From assembly GCA_012517355.1 (NCBI GenBank), contig JAAYVD010000134.1, positions 167,734-231,733 on the forward strand: a DNA stretch of 64,000 bases. Reading direction: 5' to 3'. The stretch is from Candidatus Rifleibacteriota bacterium. GTDB taxonomy: Bacteria; Muiribacteriota; Ozemobacteria; Ozemobacterales; Ozemobacteraceae. The notes beneath the pieces were generated by a model, which was given only the letters and a program-made list of their open reading frames with translations, was not told where the DNA came from and did no database searches. Shown piece by piece: positions 34,564-42,944 of this stretch. The position numbers and the translations under genes are program-made. How positions within the stretch are numbered: the stretch's first letter is position 1; the number at the start of each line of letters is the position of its first letter.

Positions 34564-35319
34564 ATGCCCCAGTGGTACGAGCAGTTGTTCGCCAACTTCG
34601 CCCGGCGCTACGAGGAGCAGCCGTTCACCCAAGGCACCATCGGCGAGACCGATTTCCTCGAGGCCGAAGCGAAGCGGGTCGGGGCCCGCTCGATCCTCGA
34701 CATCGGGTGCGGCACCGGCCGCCACGCCATCGAGCTGGCCAGGCGCGGGTTCCGGGTGACCGGCATCGACCTGTCCCCCGCCCAGCTGCGACGGGCCCGG
34801 GAAAATGCCCGTGAGACCGGAGTGACGGTCGATTTCCGGCGGAAGGACGCCCGCACCTTCCGGTGCCGGGAGCGGTTCGACCTGGCCATCATGCTGTGCG
34901 AGGGCGGCTTTTCCCTGATGGAGACCGACGCCATGAACGTCGCGATTTTGCGCAGCGCCACCCGGGCTTTGCAACCCGGTGGCACCTTCATCTTCACCTG
35001 CCTGAACGCCCTCTTCCCGCTGGCCCATACCGCCTTTGGAAATCCCTCCCGCCCCGCCGGGGATGGGTTCCCGAACCCGCGGGTGGACCTGATGACCCTG
35101 CGGTCGACGGAAGAGATGACGGTTGCCGACGATTCCGGAACGAAGCTCGCCATCCGGTCGGACGAACGGTATTTCATGCCCACGGAGATCACCTGGTATC
35201 TCCAGTCGCTCGGCTGTTCCCCGATCGGGATCTTCGGATGCCGGCTGGGCGCGTTCCGCCGGGAACCCCTGACCCCCGACCATTTCGAGATGCTGGTGAT
35301 CACCCAGACCAGAGCCTGA
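34564..35319 (+). CDS. Class I SAM-dependent methyltransferase
   Basis: 251 residues from ATG 34564, preceded by AAAGGAG. The Rossmann SAM site is SILDIGCGTGRHAIELARRG, followed by the acidic strand end VTGIDLSPAQL, motif DLAIMLCEGGFSLM and the post-I region LQPGGTFIFTCLN. The second half is less conserved and should carry substrate specificity. It follows the carbamoyltransferase by 46 bases on the same strand, so rSAM-rSAM-carbamoyltransferase-methyltransferase could be one tailoring unit. The methyl acceptor cannot be inferred. Confidence 0.88.
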   Translation: MPQWYEQLFANFARRYEEQPFTQGTIGETDFLEAEAKRVGARSILDIGCGTGRHAIELARRGFRVTGIDLSPAQLRRARENARETGVTVDFRRKDARTFRCRERFDLAIMLCEGGFSLMETDAMNVAILRSATRALQPGGTFIFTCLNALFPLAHTAFGNPSRPAGDGFPNPRVDLMTLRSTEEMTVADDSGTKLAIRSDERYFMPTEITWYLQSLGCSPIGIFGCRLGAFRREPLTPDHFEMLVITQTRA

Positions 35320-35336
35320 TCGCGGGCAGAAGGGGA

Positions 35337-35684
35337 TCAGCCCAGGGTCGAGCCCTGCCAGCCCCAGTTGGTGCCGGAGACGTCGGTGAAGTTCAGGAAG
35401 ATCCGTTCGCCGGGGATGTTCAGGGTCTCCTGCACGATCCCGCCGATGGCCTTGGCCAGGGCGCGGTTCACGGCCGGTGACAGGCCGCCGATGCTGCGCA
35501 GGTCGACGAAGGCCGCGGGGGCGGGCGTTCCCGACATGCTCATGACCGATGGTATGACGCTGGTCATGACATACTGTTCGGGCTTGCCCAGCCCCTTGGC
35601 CGCCGCCTGGGACAGGCTGGCACACAGCTTCCGCCGGACATCATCGGTCAGGGTGGCGGAGGTTTCGAGACGGACGAACGGCAT
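35337..35684 (-). CDS. MIF / tautomerase superfamily protein
   Basis: 115 residues, the exact length of macrophage migration inhibitory factor. The start MPFVRLETSATLTDDVRRKL places the catalytic Pro at position 2, exposed after Met removal. The C-terminus LNFTDVSGTNWGWQGSTLG matches the MIF end (NxxxxxxWGWxxSTxx-like). The middle VDLRSIGGLSPAVNRALAKA corresponds to the MIF SIGxxxxxxN segment. Bacterial members catalyse keto-enol tautomerisation of small aromatic or dicarbonyl compounds, but a physiological substrate is seldom known. The gene is convergent with the methyltransferase and stands alone. Confidence 0.88.
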   Translation of the reverse strand: MPFVRLETSATLTDDVRRKLCASLSQAAAKGLGKPEQYVMTSVIPSVMSMSGTPAPAAFVDLRSIGGLSPAVNRALAKAIGGIVQETLNIPGERIFLNFTDVSGTNWGWQGSTLG

Positions 35685-35754
35685 GGGGATCCTCCTGGAG
35701 GCGTGGTCGGCACGGGGGGCCGGGGCCCGAGTCCCTGGCCACGGCGGCCGCACC

Positions 35755-35783
35755 TTGTCACGTGCCCGGAAATGGGGTACAGT
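35755..35783 (+). promoter_or_regulatory. Promoter for the DUF3060-like gene
   Basis: TTGTCA (35755-35760) and TACAGT (35778-35783) with a 17-base spacer, about 45 bases before the ATG at 35830, which has its own GGAGG site. Confidence 0.55.
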
Positions 35784-35829
35784 TCCGGATCATCGCTCCC
35801 AGCATTCTACCATACCGGAGGCACCTCTC

Positions 35830-36300
35830 ATGAACAGACTCACCACCACCCTGCTGGCTTTCGCCCTGGCCGGACTCCCGACCCTTTCGGCCCAGACCGG
35901 CCCCGGCGAGATCAAGATCACCATCCCCAAGATCGACGTCCAGGTTCCCGGGCTCACGGTGAACGAAGACGGGACCACCCACTCGGTCATGGACAACCAC
36001 CAGACCGTCACCTTCGACTGCAAGAAGGAAGCGGTCTCGATCATGGGCAGCCACAACCAGGTCACCATCAAGGGCGACTGCACCAGCGTGTCGATCATGG
36101 GCAGCCACAACACCGTCACCATCGAAAAGGTGCCCACTCTTTCCTTCATGGGCAGCTACAACACCGTGACCGTCGACACCCTCGGCACCGCTTCGCTGAT
36201 GGGCAGCAACAACACCCTGACCTGGAGCAAGGGCCAGGAGGGCGACCCCTCCGTGTCCAACCTGGGCAAGGACAACACGGTCACCAAGGCCGCCGAGTAG
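35830..36300 (+). CDS. Secreted DUF3060-like beta-repeat protein
   Basis: 156 residues with a clear signal peptide (MNRLTTTLLAFALAGLPTLS, cut before AQTGPG). The mature part is built from repeated strands ending in a Gly-Ser-x-Asn turn: SIMGSHNQVTIKG, SIMGSHNTVTIEK, SFMGSYNTVTVDT, SLMGSNNTLTWSK. Such repeats typify DUF3060, a family of exported proteins of unknown function likely forming a small beta-solenoid. No Cys-lipobox is present, so it should be periplasmic or released. It has its own promoter and appears monocistronic. Confidence 0.8.
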   Translation: MNRLTTTLLAFALAGLPTLSAQTGPGEIKITIPKIDVQVPGLTVNEDGTTHSVMDNHQTVTFDCKKEAVSIMGSHNQVTIKGDCTSVSIMGSHNTVTIEKVPTLSFMGSYNTVTVDTLGTASLMGSNNTLTWSKGQEGDPSVSNLGKDNTVTKAAE

Positions 36301-36450
36301 CGGGAATCGCCACCCTCCGGCGCGGCCGCCGGATCTTCCGCCTCCCCAGGGGCGATGGCTTGCCCCACCGGGGGAATTGCATCTACCCCCGGTCCGGGTT
36401 ATCATGTACCGAAAAAGCGCCTGAAAGGGGCGCCATCGAGGATCCACGGC

Positions 36451-37728
36451 ATGCCTCTCATCCGACCCCCTCCGGCGCAGAGGCCTTGGCCACCGGGCCA
36501 GCCTGAACCAGGAGAGCTGAACGGGCGGGAAGGCACCCGACCGGCTGCGGAGGAGACCCCGAGCGGTTCCCCTCCGGAGGCCCGTTCCGGGTTGCCCCCG
36601 CGGCTTCGTTCGGCCTTGATTTCGGCGACCCGACCGGCAGGCCACGCCACGCCCCCCGGGCCCCCGCCGGGCGTCGTCATCCCAGGGGAAGGCGTAGTCC
36701 ATGGCAGCGCCGACCGACCACCGCCAGACACCCGCCCTGCCCCGGCACCGAGGGACGGCCCCGCCCCTGCCGAGGGCCGACCCCGCGGTGAAGGGCTGCC
36801 GCCAGACGTCGGCACCCCGCGGGAAGCCTCTGGACCCGGAAGTGTCAACCGGCCATCGCCTCACCCTTCCCCTGCACAAGCGCCGACAGCTGTCCCCGAA
36901 CCCACGGACGGCCCACAGCGCAGTGACGGGCTCCCGCCTTTCCGGCCGGCCACCGAAGCCGGGTCCGCCCCGGCCGCCGTTCCGCCAGGCCAGGCGGCAG
37001 AAACGGGGCCGCCTCCCCCCGCTGGCCGGACCGGCGCGCCGACCCCCACCCTCCCCCAGGCCCCGACCGGCCAGAACGCCACCACCCCTGCCCCTGGTGT
37101 GGCTGGAGCCCCCCCCACCGGACCAGGCGCGGAGCCGGCGACCGGTGCCGAGGGAAGTGCCGCCGCCCCGGCCGCGCCAGGCCAGAAACCCCGCCGGGCG
37201 CTGGGTGACATCCCCCTTCCCCCCACGAAAGCCGAGGGAAAGGGGGCGGCCGGCGCAGCCCCCCGCCGATTCGTCTCCCGCCTGCCGGCCATCAACTGGT
37301 CTGATCGGGATTTCGTGGCCGACTTCAATGCGGTGGCGATGTATTCGAACAACCGCCGGCGACGCCATTTGTGGCGATTCGTCCGCCAGGTCCTGGACTT
37401 CCTGTTCGGGTTGTCCCCGCCCAATTCCTGGTTGTCCACCCCGATGATCGGGTTCCTGATGTGCTTCATCCCTTGGGCCAGCGACCCGTTCCACAGCTAC
37501 CTGGGGTTTCCCTTCCCGATCGCGGAGTTCGACCCGTTCGGCAAGGAACTCCTCATCCTCGACGGCTTCGCGTTCAATCCCGCCGCCTGTTTCGTCGGGG
37601 GCACCGTCTTCGCCCTGCTCTACACGCTGTTCATCGGCGGGCGGAGGCGGGGTGACGCCGCCACGCCTCCCTCCGGCCGCAAGAAGAAGGCCCGCTACGC
37701 CCCGCCCGACGAGGCCCTCCTGCCCTGA
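36451..37728 (+). CDS. Proline-rich protein with C-terminal membrane segments
   Basis: 425 residues from ATG 36451; the frame is open earlier but this ATG has GAGG upstream. About 260 residues are Pro/Ala/Gly-rich and disordered in character. From there a basic region (NNRRRRHLWRFVRQVLDFLF) leads into two probable membrane helices: MIGFLMCFIPWASDPFHSYL (weak) and AACFVGGTVFALLYTLFIGG. The short tail is basic. I do not recognise the family. The C-terminal part has ordinary coding character; the low-complexity N-terminal part is less certain because GC-rich frames stay open by chance. The gene stands alone, ending 24 bases from a convergent gene. Confidence 0.5.
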   Translation: MPLIRPPPAQRPWPPGQPEPGELNGREGTRPAAEETPSGSPPEARSGLPPRLRSALISATRPAGHATPPGPPPGVVIPGEGVVHGSADRPPPDTRPAPAPRDGPAPAEGRPRGEGLPPDVGTPREASGPGSVNRPSPHPSPAQAPTAVPEPTDGPQRSDGLPPFRPATEAGSAPAAVPPGQAAETGPPPPAGRTGAPTPTLPQAPTGQNATTPAPGVAGAPPTGPGAEPATGAEGSAAAPAAPGQKPRRALGDIPLPPTKAEGKGAAGAAPRRFVSRLPAINWSDRDFVADFNAVAMYSNNRRRRHLWRFVRQVLDFLFGLSPPNSWLSTPMIGFLMCFIPWASDPFHSYLGFPFPIAEFDPFGKELLILDGFAFNPAACFVGGTVFALLYTLFIGGRRRGDAATPPSGRKKKARYAPPDEALLP

Positions 37729-37735
37729 TCCCGTC

Positions 37736-37766
37736 GGGAACCCGGACCTGCGCTATTGGGGTTCCC
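37736..37766. terminator. Possible bidirectional terminator hairpin
   Basis: Arms GGGAACCC (37736-37743) and GGGTTCCC (37759-37766) pair perfectly across a 15-base loop between two convergent genes. There is no long T run, and one arm lies in the end of the DUF1311-like gene. Confidence 0.3.
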
Positions 37767-38190
37767 TGAGCAGGGCCAGCCAGTCAGCCAGGGTGAGGGT
37801 GCGGGTCTTGACCACCTCCAGGCGGGCGTAGGCCTGCATCGGCCGGTACATGGTGCCTTCGAGATGGGCATAGACCGCATCGATGGCCGCGAACTCCCGG
37901 TCGCGGAAGGCCAGCCAGGCGACCTGGGCCTCCTTCACCGCCTGTTTTCCCTTCCCGTCCTTCGCCAGGAAGGCCATCAGCTCGCGGTAGACCCGGTTCA
38001 GCTCCTTGTCCCATAGGTCATACCCCTTGGCGTAGGCCTGCAGGAGACCGGCCGTGCTGGGGTCGAGCCCGGCCAGGCGCTCGACCTCCGCATCGATGGG
38101 ATGCTGACGAGGGGTGACGGGAGCATCGGCTCCCCGCACCGGGCCAACCCAGCAGACCAGCAGCAACAGGCAGACGGCGAGGCGTTTCAT
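37753..38190 (-). CDS. DUF1311 / LprI-family secreted protein
   Basis: 145 residues from ATG 38190 after AGGAGG. A signal peptide is present (MKRLAVCLLLLVCWVGPVRG, cut before ADAPV). The mature part is helical with the family hallmarks DLWDKELNRVYRELMAFL and VKEAQVAWLAFRDREFAAID, which match the LprI/DUF1311 pattern (one pair of helices with WxxxRDxxC-like end, here FRDREF without the Cys). Members include periplasmic lysozyme-inhibitor-like proteins in other bacteria; most are uncharacterised. It is divergent from the SDR gene downstream on the plus strand. Confidence 0.8.
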   Translation of the reverse strand: MKRLAVCLLLLVCWVGPVRGADAPVTPRQHPIDAEVERLAGLDPSTAGLLQAYAKGYDLWDKELNRVYRELMAFLAKDGKGKQAVKEAQVAWLAFRDREFAAIDAVYAHLEGTMYRPMQAYARLEVVKTRTLTLADWLALLREPQ

Positions 38191-38308
38191 GACGGGAACC
38201 TCCTGGAGGGTTGATGCGGACCGGCTCATCCTACCTCCCGGGCGGCGGCCGGTCAAAACGCGGGCGGGCATTCGTGTATACTGGCCGAAACCAACCTGGG
38301 GGTGGATC

Positions 38309-39046
38309 ATGCTCTTGCAGGGTCGCACGGCTTTCGTCACCGGGGGCAGCGGGGCGGTGGGCAGCGCCATCGTGCGCACGTTCGTCGCGGAGGGGGCGCG
38401 GGTCGCGTTCACGTATCATGACCGCGCCGACAAGGCGCTGGCGCTCGCCGACGAACTGCAGGCCGGCGGCGCCACCGTGCGGGCGTACCCGCTCGACGTG
38501 CTGGACGGCAAGGCCAGCCAGGCCCTCGACGAACGGGTCGAAAAGGACCTGGGACCGGTCGACGCCCTGGTCAACAACGCCGGCATCGCGCAGGTGATGC
38601 CGTTCGCCCTCATCGAAGAGGAAGACTGGGACCTGACCATGGACGTCAACGTGAAGGGGACCTTCCTGGTGACCAAGGCCTTCCTGCGCGGGATGATCCG
38701 GCGCAAGCGGGGCAGCATCGTCAACCTCGGTTCCCTGGCCGGCATGCGGATCCTCGAGGTGCCCGTCCACTATGCCACGGCCAAGGCGGCGATCATGGGC
38801 TTCACCATCTCCCTTGCCCGCGAGATCGCCCGCTACAACATCCGGGTCAACGCGGTCATTCCCGGCATGCTGAGCGGCGGGGTGGGCCTGAACGTGCCCG
38901 ACCGGCAGAAGGAGGAGTACAAGAAGTACTGCACCATGGGCCGGGTCGGCACCCCCGAGGAGACCGCCAAGGTGATCGCCTTCCTCGCCAGCGACCATGC
39001 CAGTTACGTCAACGCCCAGGGGATCTACATCGACGGCGGCATCTGA
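38309..39046 (+). CDS. Short-chain dehydrogenase, FabG-like
   Basis: 245 residues, FabG length. The NADP site is TAFVTGGSGAVGSAIVRTF (TGxxxGxG), with NNAG at 89-92 and the catalytic triad Ser142, Tyr155 and Lys159 (NLGSLAG; HYATAKAA). The C-terminus SDHASYVNAQGIYIDGG is the typical FabG end. Such enzymes reduce 3-ketoacyl-ACP or related ketones. It is followed one base later by a hexapeptide-repeat acyltransferase and then by a radical SAM gene. The ketosynthase/ACP operon 10 kb downstream lacks its own ketoreductase, so this gene could supply that step; that is inference. Confidence 0.88.
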   Translation: MLLQGRTAFVTGGSGAVGSAIVRTFVAEGARVAFTYHDRADKALALADELQAGGATVRAYPLDVLDGKASQALDERVEKDLGPVDALVNNAGIAQVMPFALIEEEDWDLTMDVNVKGTFLVTKAFLRGMIRRKRGSIVNLGSLAGMRILEVPVHYATAKAAIMGFTISLAREIARYNIRVNAVIPGMLSGGVGLNVPDRQKEEYKKYCTMGRVGTPEETAKVIAFLASDHASYVNAQGIYIDGGI

Positions 39047-39047
39047 G

Positions 39048-39602
39048 ATGAAGGCGGCCGCCCGTGCCGCCCTGGCCCGTTGGCGGAAGGCCTGGCTGGC
39101 CTGGTACCGCGGGCCACGCACCACCCCGTTCATCCTCGAGCGGTCGGACGGGTGGTGCGTGTGCGACGTCCTCTATCCCCGCCGCCTGCAGGAGTTCTGG
39201 CGCGCCGTGGTCGGCCTCATCGTCTTCCTCGTCGGATGGCTGCCGGGTTCCGACTTCCGGATCCCCGTCCTGCGGGCCCTTGGCGCCAGGATCGGCCGCG
39301 GGGTCTACATCGCCCCGGGAGTGCTGTTCGATCCCCTCTTCCCCGAACTGGTCGAGATCGGGGACAACGTCTTCCTCGGCATCGGCTGCCGGCTGCTGAC
39401 CCACGAGTACACCACCACGCACATGCGCCTGGGGCGGGTCGTGATCGGAGCGGGATCGGTCATCGGGGCCTGGTCCACCATCCGTTCGGGGGTGACCATC
39501 GGCCGCCGGGCCATGGTCGGCTTCCACAGCTTCGTCAACCGTGACGTCCCCGACGGCCTCACCGTCGTCGGCACCCCCGCCCGCCCCCTCCGCACCCAGT
39601 GA
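39048..39602 (+). CDS. Left-handed beta-helix (hexapeptide repeat) acyltransferase, first copy
   Basis: 184 residues, starting one base after the SDR stop. A hydrophobic segment (FWRAVVGLIVFLVGWLPG) in the N-terminal third may anchor it to the inner membrane. The second half is a hexapeptide beta-helix: IGRGVYIAPGVLF, VEIGDNVFLGIGCRL, the catalytic-type His in LTHEYTTTH, VIGAGSVIGAWSTI and TIGRRAMVGF. It ends VVGTPARPLRTQ, like maltose/nodulation O-acetyltransferases. It is a clear paralogue of the protein at 52638-53234, and in both places a radical SAM gene follows. The acyl donor and acceptor are unknown. Confidence 0.82.
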   Translation: MKAAARAALARWRKAWLAWYRGPRTTPFILERSDGWCVCDVLYPRRLQEFWRAVVGLIVFLVGWLPGSDFRIPVLRALGARIGRGVYIAPGVLFDPLFPELVEIGDNVFLGIGCRLLTHEYTTTHMRLGRVVIGAGSVIGAWSTIRSGVTIGRRAMVGFHSFVNRDVPDGLTVVGTPARPLRTQ

Positions 39603-39625
39603 CCCCATACGGGTTGTCCCGGTGG

Positions 39626-39631
39626 TATCAT
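39626..39631 (+). promoter_or_regulatory. Candidate extended -10 element
   Basis: TGG followed by TATCAT, six bases before the ATG at 39638, would give a nearly leaderless transcript. There is no matching -35 hexamer; transcription from upstream through the SDR gene is equally possible. Confidence 0.3.
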
Positions 39632-39637
39632 ACCGGC

Positions 39638-40939
39638 ATGGGATTCGTCGGCACCTACGTTCGCAACCTGGCAGCGGTGGCCTGCGGGCGGCAGCCGGCG
39701 GGGCCGCTGATGTTCTCGTGGTATGCCACGCACCGGTGCGGTCTGAACTGCATCTACTGCTGTGACGGCGACGGGAAGCGGTTCGCCGAGGACCGGGTGC
39801 CCGAACTGCCCACCCCCGAGGCCCGTGGCCTGATCGACCGGCTGGCCGCGGCCGCGGACACCCTCGATGTGACCGGGGGGGAACCGATGCTCCGCCCCGA
39901 CCTCGAGGAGCTGTTGGCCCACGCCCGGGCCCGCGGCATGCGCACCGTGCTGAACACCAAGGGCCTGGGCCTGGCTGACCGCCCCGACCTGCTGCGGCAC
40001 ACCGACATCCTGGTCCTGAGCCTGGACTCGCTGGAACCCGCCCGGCTGGCCGGTCTCATCGGCCGCGACGAACCCACCGCCCGTCGGGTGCTCGACGGGC
40101 TGGCCTTCGCCCTCGACCGCCGCGCCGCCACCCGCACCGCCCTGGTTCTCAGCGTGGTGGCCACCCCGGCCAACCTCGCAGACCTCGAGGCGGTGCTGGC
40201 GTTCGCCCGCCGCGAGGGGCTGGGCTTCCAGATCTCGCCCGAGATCGTCGGCACCCGGCCCAACCCCGCCCTGCGCTCCAGCCAGGGGTACAGAGCCCTG
40301 CTGCACCGCGTCCGGCGGGCCAAGGCGGACGGAGCGGCGGTGCTCGGAGTCGAGGCCTACCTGCGCGGGATCCGCGATTTCGCGGCGTTCCGGTGTCATC
40401 CGCTCCTGATGCCGGTCATCCGGCCCGACGGCCGGATGTACTACCCCTGCCTGGAGAGCAAAAACGCCCAGGTCAACCTGCTCGACCACGCCAACTACGG
40501 AGAAGCCCTGGCCGAAGCGCGCCGCCGTTTCCCCGGCCCCTTGGCCTGCGGCGACTGCTGCCACATCTTCTGCCACATGGCCCTGTCGCTCCTGCAGCGC
40601 CACCCGCTGCAGGCAGCCCGCGAACTCCGTGGCTGGCAGCGACTGGTGGCCGGTCCGGACGCCGCCACCCCGCCCCGGGACGGCCGCCAGGCCGACCGGC
40701 TGGTCGCCCGCAAACCGGCATACGATGCGGGGAACACGTCGGGAGAGGTGGCCAGGAATGTGGCGGGAAACGAAGCCCGGGACGAAGCCTGGCGCGCGGC
40801 GGGGAGCGAGACCGGGAACGGGGACGGGAGGGGAAGCCCCCCCGCCCCCGACCGACCGGCGACTTCCCCGTCGGCCGCCGGCCTGGGCGATCCCCACCCT
40901 TCCCGCCCCGCGTCAATCCATCCCGGGAGGTCCCACTGA
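39638..40939 (+). CDS. Radical SAM protein with C-terminal Cys cluster and low-complexity tail
   Basis: 433 residues. The radical SAM motif is CGLNCIYCCDGDG (CxxxCxxC), followed by LDVTGGEPMLRPDL. A C-terminal auxiliary cluster region shows FRCHPLL, YYPCLES and CGDCCHIFCHM, six or more Cys, of SPASM/twitch type, so a second iron-sulfur cluster is likely. The last 100 residues are low-complexity (Ala, Gly, Arg, Asp, then Pro/Ser), disordered, and not part of the fold. It is a paralogue of the protein at 53569-54594: both share NLADLEAVL and FxCHPLL motifs. It lies 35 bases after an acyltransferase gene and overlaps the next radical SAM gene (TGATG). Substrate unknown; a modified acyl product is suggested by context. 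Confidence 0.85.
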   Translation: MGFVGTYVRNLAAVACGRQPAGPLMFSWYATHRCGLNCIYCCDGDGKRFAEDRVPELPTPEARGLIDRLAAAADTLDVTGGEPMLRPDLEELLAHARARGMRTVLNTKGLGLADRPDLLRHTDILVLSLDSLEPARLAGLIGRDEPTARRVLDGLAFALDRRAATRTALVLSVVATPANLADLEAVLAFARREGLGFQISPEIVGTRPNPALRSSQGYRALLHRVRRAKADGAAVLGVEAYLRGIRDFAAFRCHPLLMPVIRPDGRMYYPCLESKNAQVNLLDHANYGEALAEARRRFPGPLACGDCCHIFCHMALSLLQRHPLQAARELRGWQRLVAGPDAATPPRDGRQADRLVARKPAYDAGNTSGEVARNVAGNEARDEAWRAAGSETGNGDGRGSPPAPDRPATSPSAAGLGDPHPSRPASIHPGRSH

Positions 40940-41964
40940 TGCTCGACACCCTCACCCGCGAACTCCATTACCAGTATCGCAGTCTGCGCCTGGGCTGGGG
41001 CTTCCTCACCAAGCGGTTCATCCACTGCAATCTGCAGGTCACCTACCGGTGCAACTTCACCTGCGCCATCTGCGATTTCTGGAAAACGAAGCACGACGCC
41101 GCCGCCGAGCTGACCCTCGACCAGGTGCGCCTGATCGGCCAAAAGCTCGACCGGCTCGGCTCGCTGATCATCTCCCTGGCCGGCGGGGAGCCCCTGATCC
41201 GCCGCGACCTGTTCGACATCATCCGGATCCTGAACGAGTGCAACCATTTCCCGATCCTGATCACCAACGGCTGGTTCGTCGACGAGACCGTGGCGAAGGA
41301 GATCCTGCAGGCCGGTCTGCAGGAGATCTCGGTCTCGGTCGATTACGCCGACCCCGCCAAGCACGACGCCCAGCGCGGCCGGCCCGGTTCGTGGGACCGC
41401 GCCATCAAGGCCCTCGAGCTGCTCCACCGGTACCGGCCCGACCGTCGCAACCGGGTCCACATGATCTCGGTGCTGATGGAGGACAACCTCGACGAGATCG
41501 AACCCCTGATCCGGATCGCCCGCGACCTCGGGGTGACCTACATGGTGAATCTCTATTCCTGGAACCGCGGCAGCAAGGCCCGGCGCCTGCCCGACCAGCA
41601 GGTGTCGGAGCGGCTGCTCGGACTGAAGCGGCGGTATCCCGAATTCATCACGCTCACCACCTACCTCGAGCATCTCGATCAGGCGGTGGCGGCGGGCGGC
41701 ATCGGGAACTGCCAGACCGGGCGGCTGCTGCTGAACATCGACCCGCGCGGCCGGGTGGCCCGCTGCACCGAGACCCTCGACCAGCCGGTGGGGAACATCC
41801 TGACCGACGACATCCGCACGATCCGGGCCCGCCTGCGGGCCGCGCAGAAACGCAGCACCTGTTCCCAGTGCTGGACCTCCTGCCGCGGGTTCGCCGAAAG
41901 CCTGTACCAGCCTCCCCGCTGGCGGCAGTTGGTCGAGTTCTACCAGTCGGTGAAACCGCAGTGA
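40939..41964 (+). CDS. Radical SAM protein (SPASM-type C-terminus)
   Basis: 341 residues, start overlapping the previous stop and preceded by GGGAGG. The motif is YRCNFTCAICDFW (CxxxCxxC), with ISLAGGEPLIRRDLFDIIR. The C-terminal region carries GNCQTGRLLLNIDPRGRVAR, then CTE and CSQCWTSCRG, a Cys set for an auxiliary cluster. It differs from the preceding radical SAM protein over most of its length, so the pair is not a recent duplication. It resembles enzymes that act on lipids or peptides, but I cannot assign a subfamily. Coupling to the previous gene suggests consecutive steps. Confidence 0.85.
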   Translation: MLDTLTRELHYQYRSLRLGWGFLTKRFIHCNLQVTYRCNFTCAICDFWKTKHDAAAELTLDQVRLIGQKLDRLGSLIISLAGGEPLIRRDLFDIIRILNECNHFPILITNGWFVDETVAKEILQAGLQEISVSVDYADPAKHDAQRGRPGSWDRAIKALELLHRYRPDRRNRVHMISVLMEDNLDEIEPLIRIARDLGVTYMVNLYSWNRGSKARRLPDQQVSERLLGLKRRYPEFITLTTYLEHLDQAVAAGGIGNCQTGRLLLNIDPRGRVARCTETLDQPVGNILTDDIRTIRARLRAAQKRSTCSQCWTSCRGFAESLYQPPRWRQLVEFYQSVKPQ

Positions 41965-42051
41965 GCCGACCTTCCCTTCCGGTCACCCCCGGACCCCGGC
42001 GCTGGCACTGGCCCGGCACGACAGCCGTCGTGGGGCCGGCCCCCCGGTGGC

Positions 42052-42127
42052 TCCGACCGACACGACGTCGGAAGGGCCCCGTTCCCATCCCGATAGGCAG
42101 CGCCAACTCCCCGTTTCGCGCGGCGGA
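42052..42127. repeat. Structured dispersed repeat, copy C (decayed)
   Basis: A decayed copy of the element at 61438-61520, reverse orientation, in the 276-base gap between a radical SAM gene and the ICMT-like gene. CCGAC/GTCGG and the arm GTTTCGCGC are kept; the central hairpin is lost. I see nothing else in this gap. Confidence 0.55.
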
Positions 42128-42240
42128 GGTTGGACATCCCTCCAACCGCGTCGCCCCAGGGGCCACGGTCATTCCGCCTTTTCCGGGGCGCCTTCCCGTG
42201 CCCGCCCCGTGTTGATTCCCAACCTCCGGAGCCACGCACG

Positions 42241-42930
42241 ATGAAGTCCATTCTGGAAAAACACTGGCAGACCATCGTCAACCTCGTCCTGGTCATCTGT
42301 TTCCTGGACTACGGGTTCGGCATGACCCGCTGGATCCTGTCGTTTTTGCCGGCCGAGCCCTGGGGTCAGCTGGCCCCGTTCTTTCCGAAGCGCCCCCACC
42401 TTGGCGTGGGGGCGGGGGCCGACTTCGTCGAGGTGGCCTTCTTCCTGCACAACCTCGTATTTCTGGGCGTGATCCTGTTCAGGCAGGACCATCGGGCCAT
42501 CGAGACCCGCTTGCTGCCGCAGGGGGTGGCCCTGTTCGCCTTCTTCTCGGGAATGTGGTTCGAACAGACGCCGGTGGGTGACCCGCGCCTGCTGCTGGCT
42601 TCCGACCTGGTGACCCTGGTGGCCCTCGTCTTCGGCATGGGCTGCCTGCTCAACCTCGGCCGCAGCTTCGGCATCCTGATCGCGGTGCGCACCGTGAAGA
42701 CCACCGGGCTTTACGGCATGATCCGGCACCCGATGTATCTGTCCGACATCGTCTGGCGGGTGGCCTACCTGCTGAAGAACGCCTGCCCCCGCAACCTCGT
42801 CCTGTTCGCGGTTTCGGGCGCCTGCTACGTGGTGCGGGCGATGATGGAGGAGAACTTCCTGTCGCAGTTCCCCGAATACCGGGAATACAAGGAGCGGGTC
42901 CGCTACCGCTTCATCCCCGGAATCTTCTGA
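42241..42930 (+). CDS. Isoprenylcysteine carboxyl methyltransferase-like membrane protein (ICMT/PEMT family)
   Basis: 229 residues with four to five membrane helices (IVNLVLVICFLDYGFGM, FVEVAFFLHNLVFLGVILF, LLPQGVALFAFFSGMWF, LLASDLVTLVALVFGMGCLL, and one near the end). The family's SAM-binding signature is present: TTGLYGMIRHPMYLSD, and at the end ENFLSQFPEYREYKERVRYR, matching the RHPxY and ExxLxxxFpeYxxYxxxxxR pattern. Bacterial members methylate small or lipid substrates at the membrane; the acceptor here is unknown. It starts after the repeat copy C and is followed 14 bases later by the cysteine desulfurase fusion. Confidence 0.87.
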   Translation: MKSILEKHWQTIVNLVLVICFLDYGFGMTRWILSFLPAEPWGQLAPFFPKRPHLGVGAGADFVEVAFFLHNLVFLGVILFRQDHRAIETRLLPQGVALFAFFSGMWFEQTPVGDPRLLLASDLVTLVALVFGMGCLLNLGRSFGILIAVRTVKTTGLYGMIRHPMYLSDIVWRVAYLLKNACPRNLVLFAVSGACYVVRAMMEENFLSQFPEYREYKERVRYRFIPGIF

Positions 42931-42944
42931 AGGGGGCGGGAACC

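Noticed and set aside
31275..34595. Very long open frame of 1106 codons on the minus strand
   Set aside because: It runs antisense to the second Tes-like protein and the carbamoyltransferase, both with full family motifs. Long antisense frames are expected at this GC content, and its translation has no recognisable domain.
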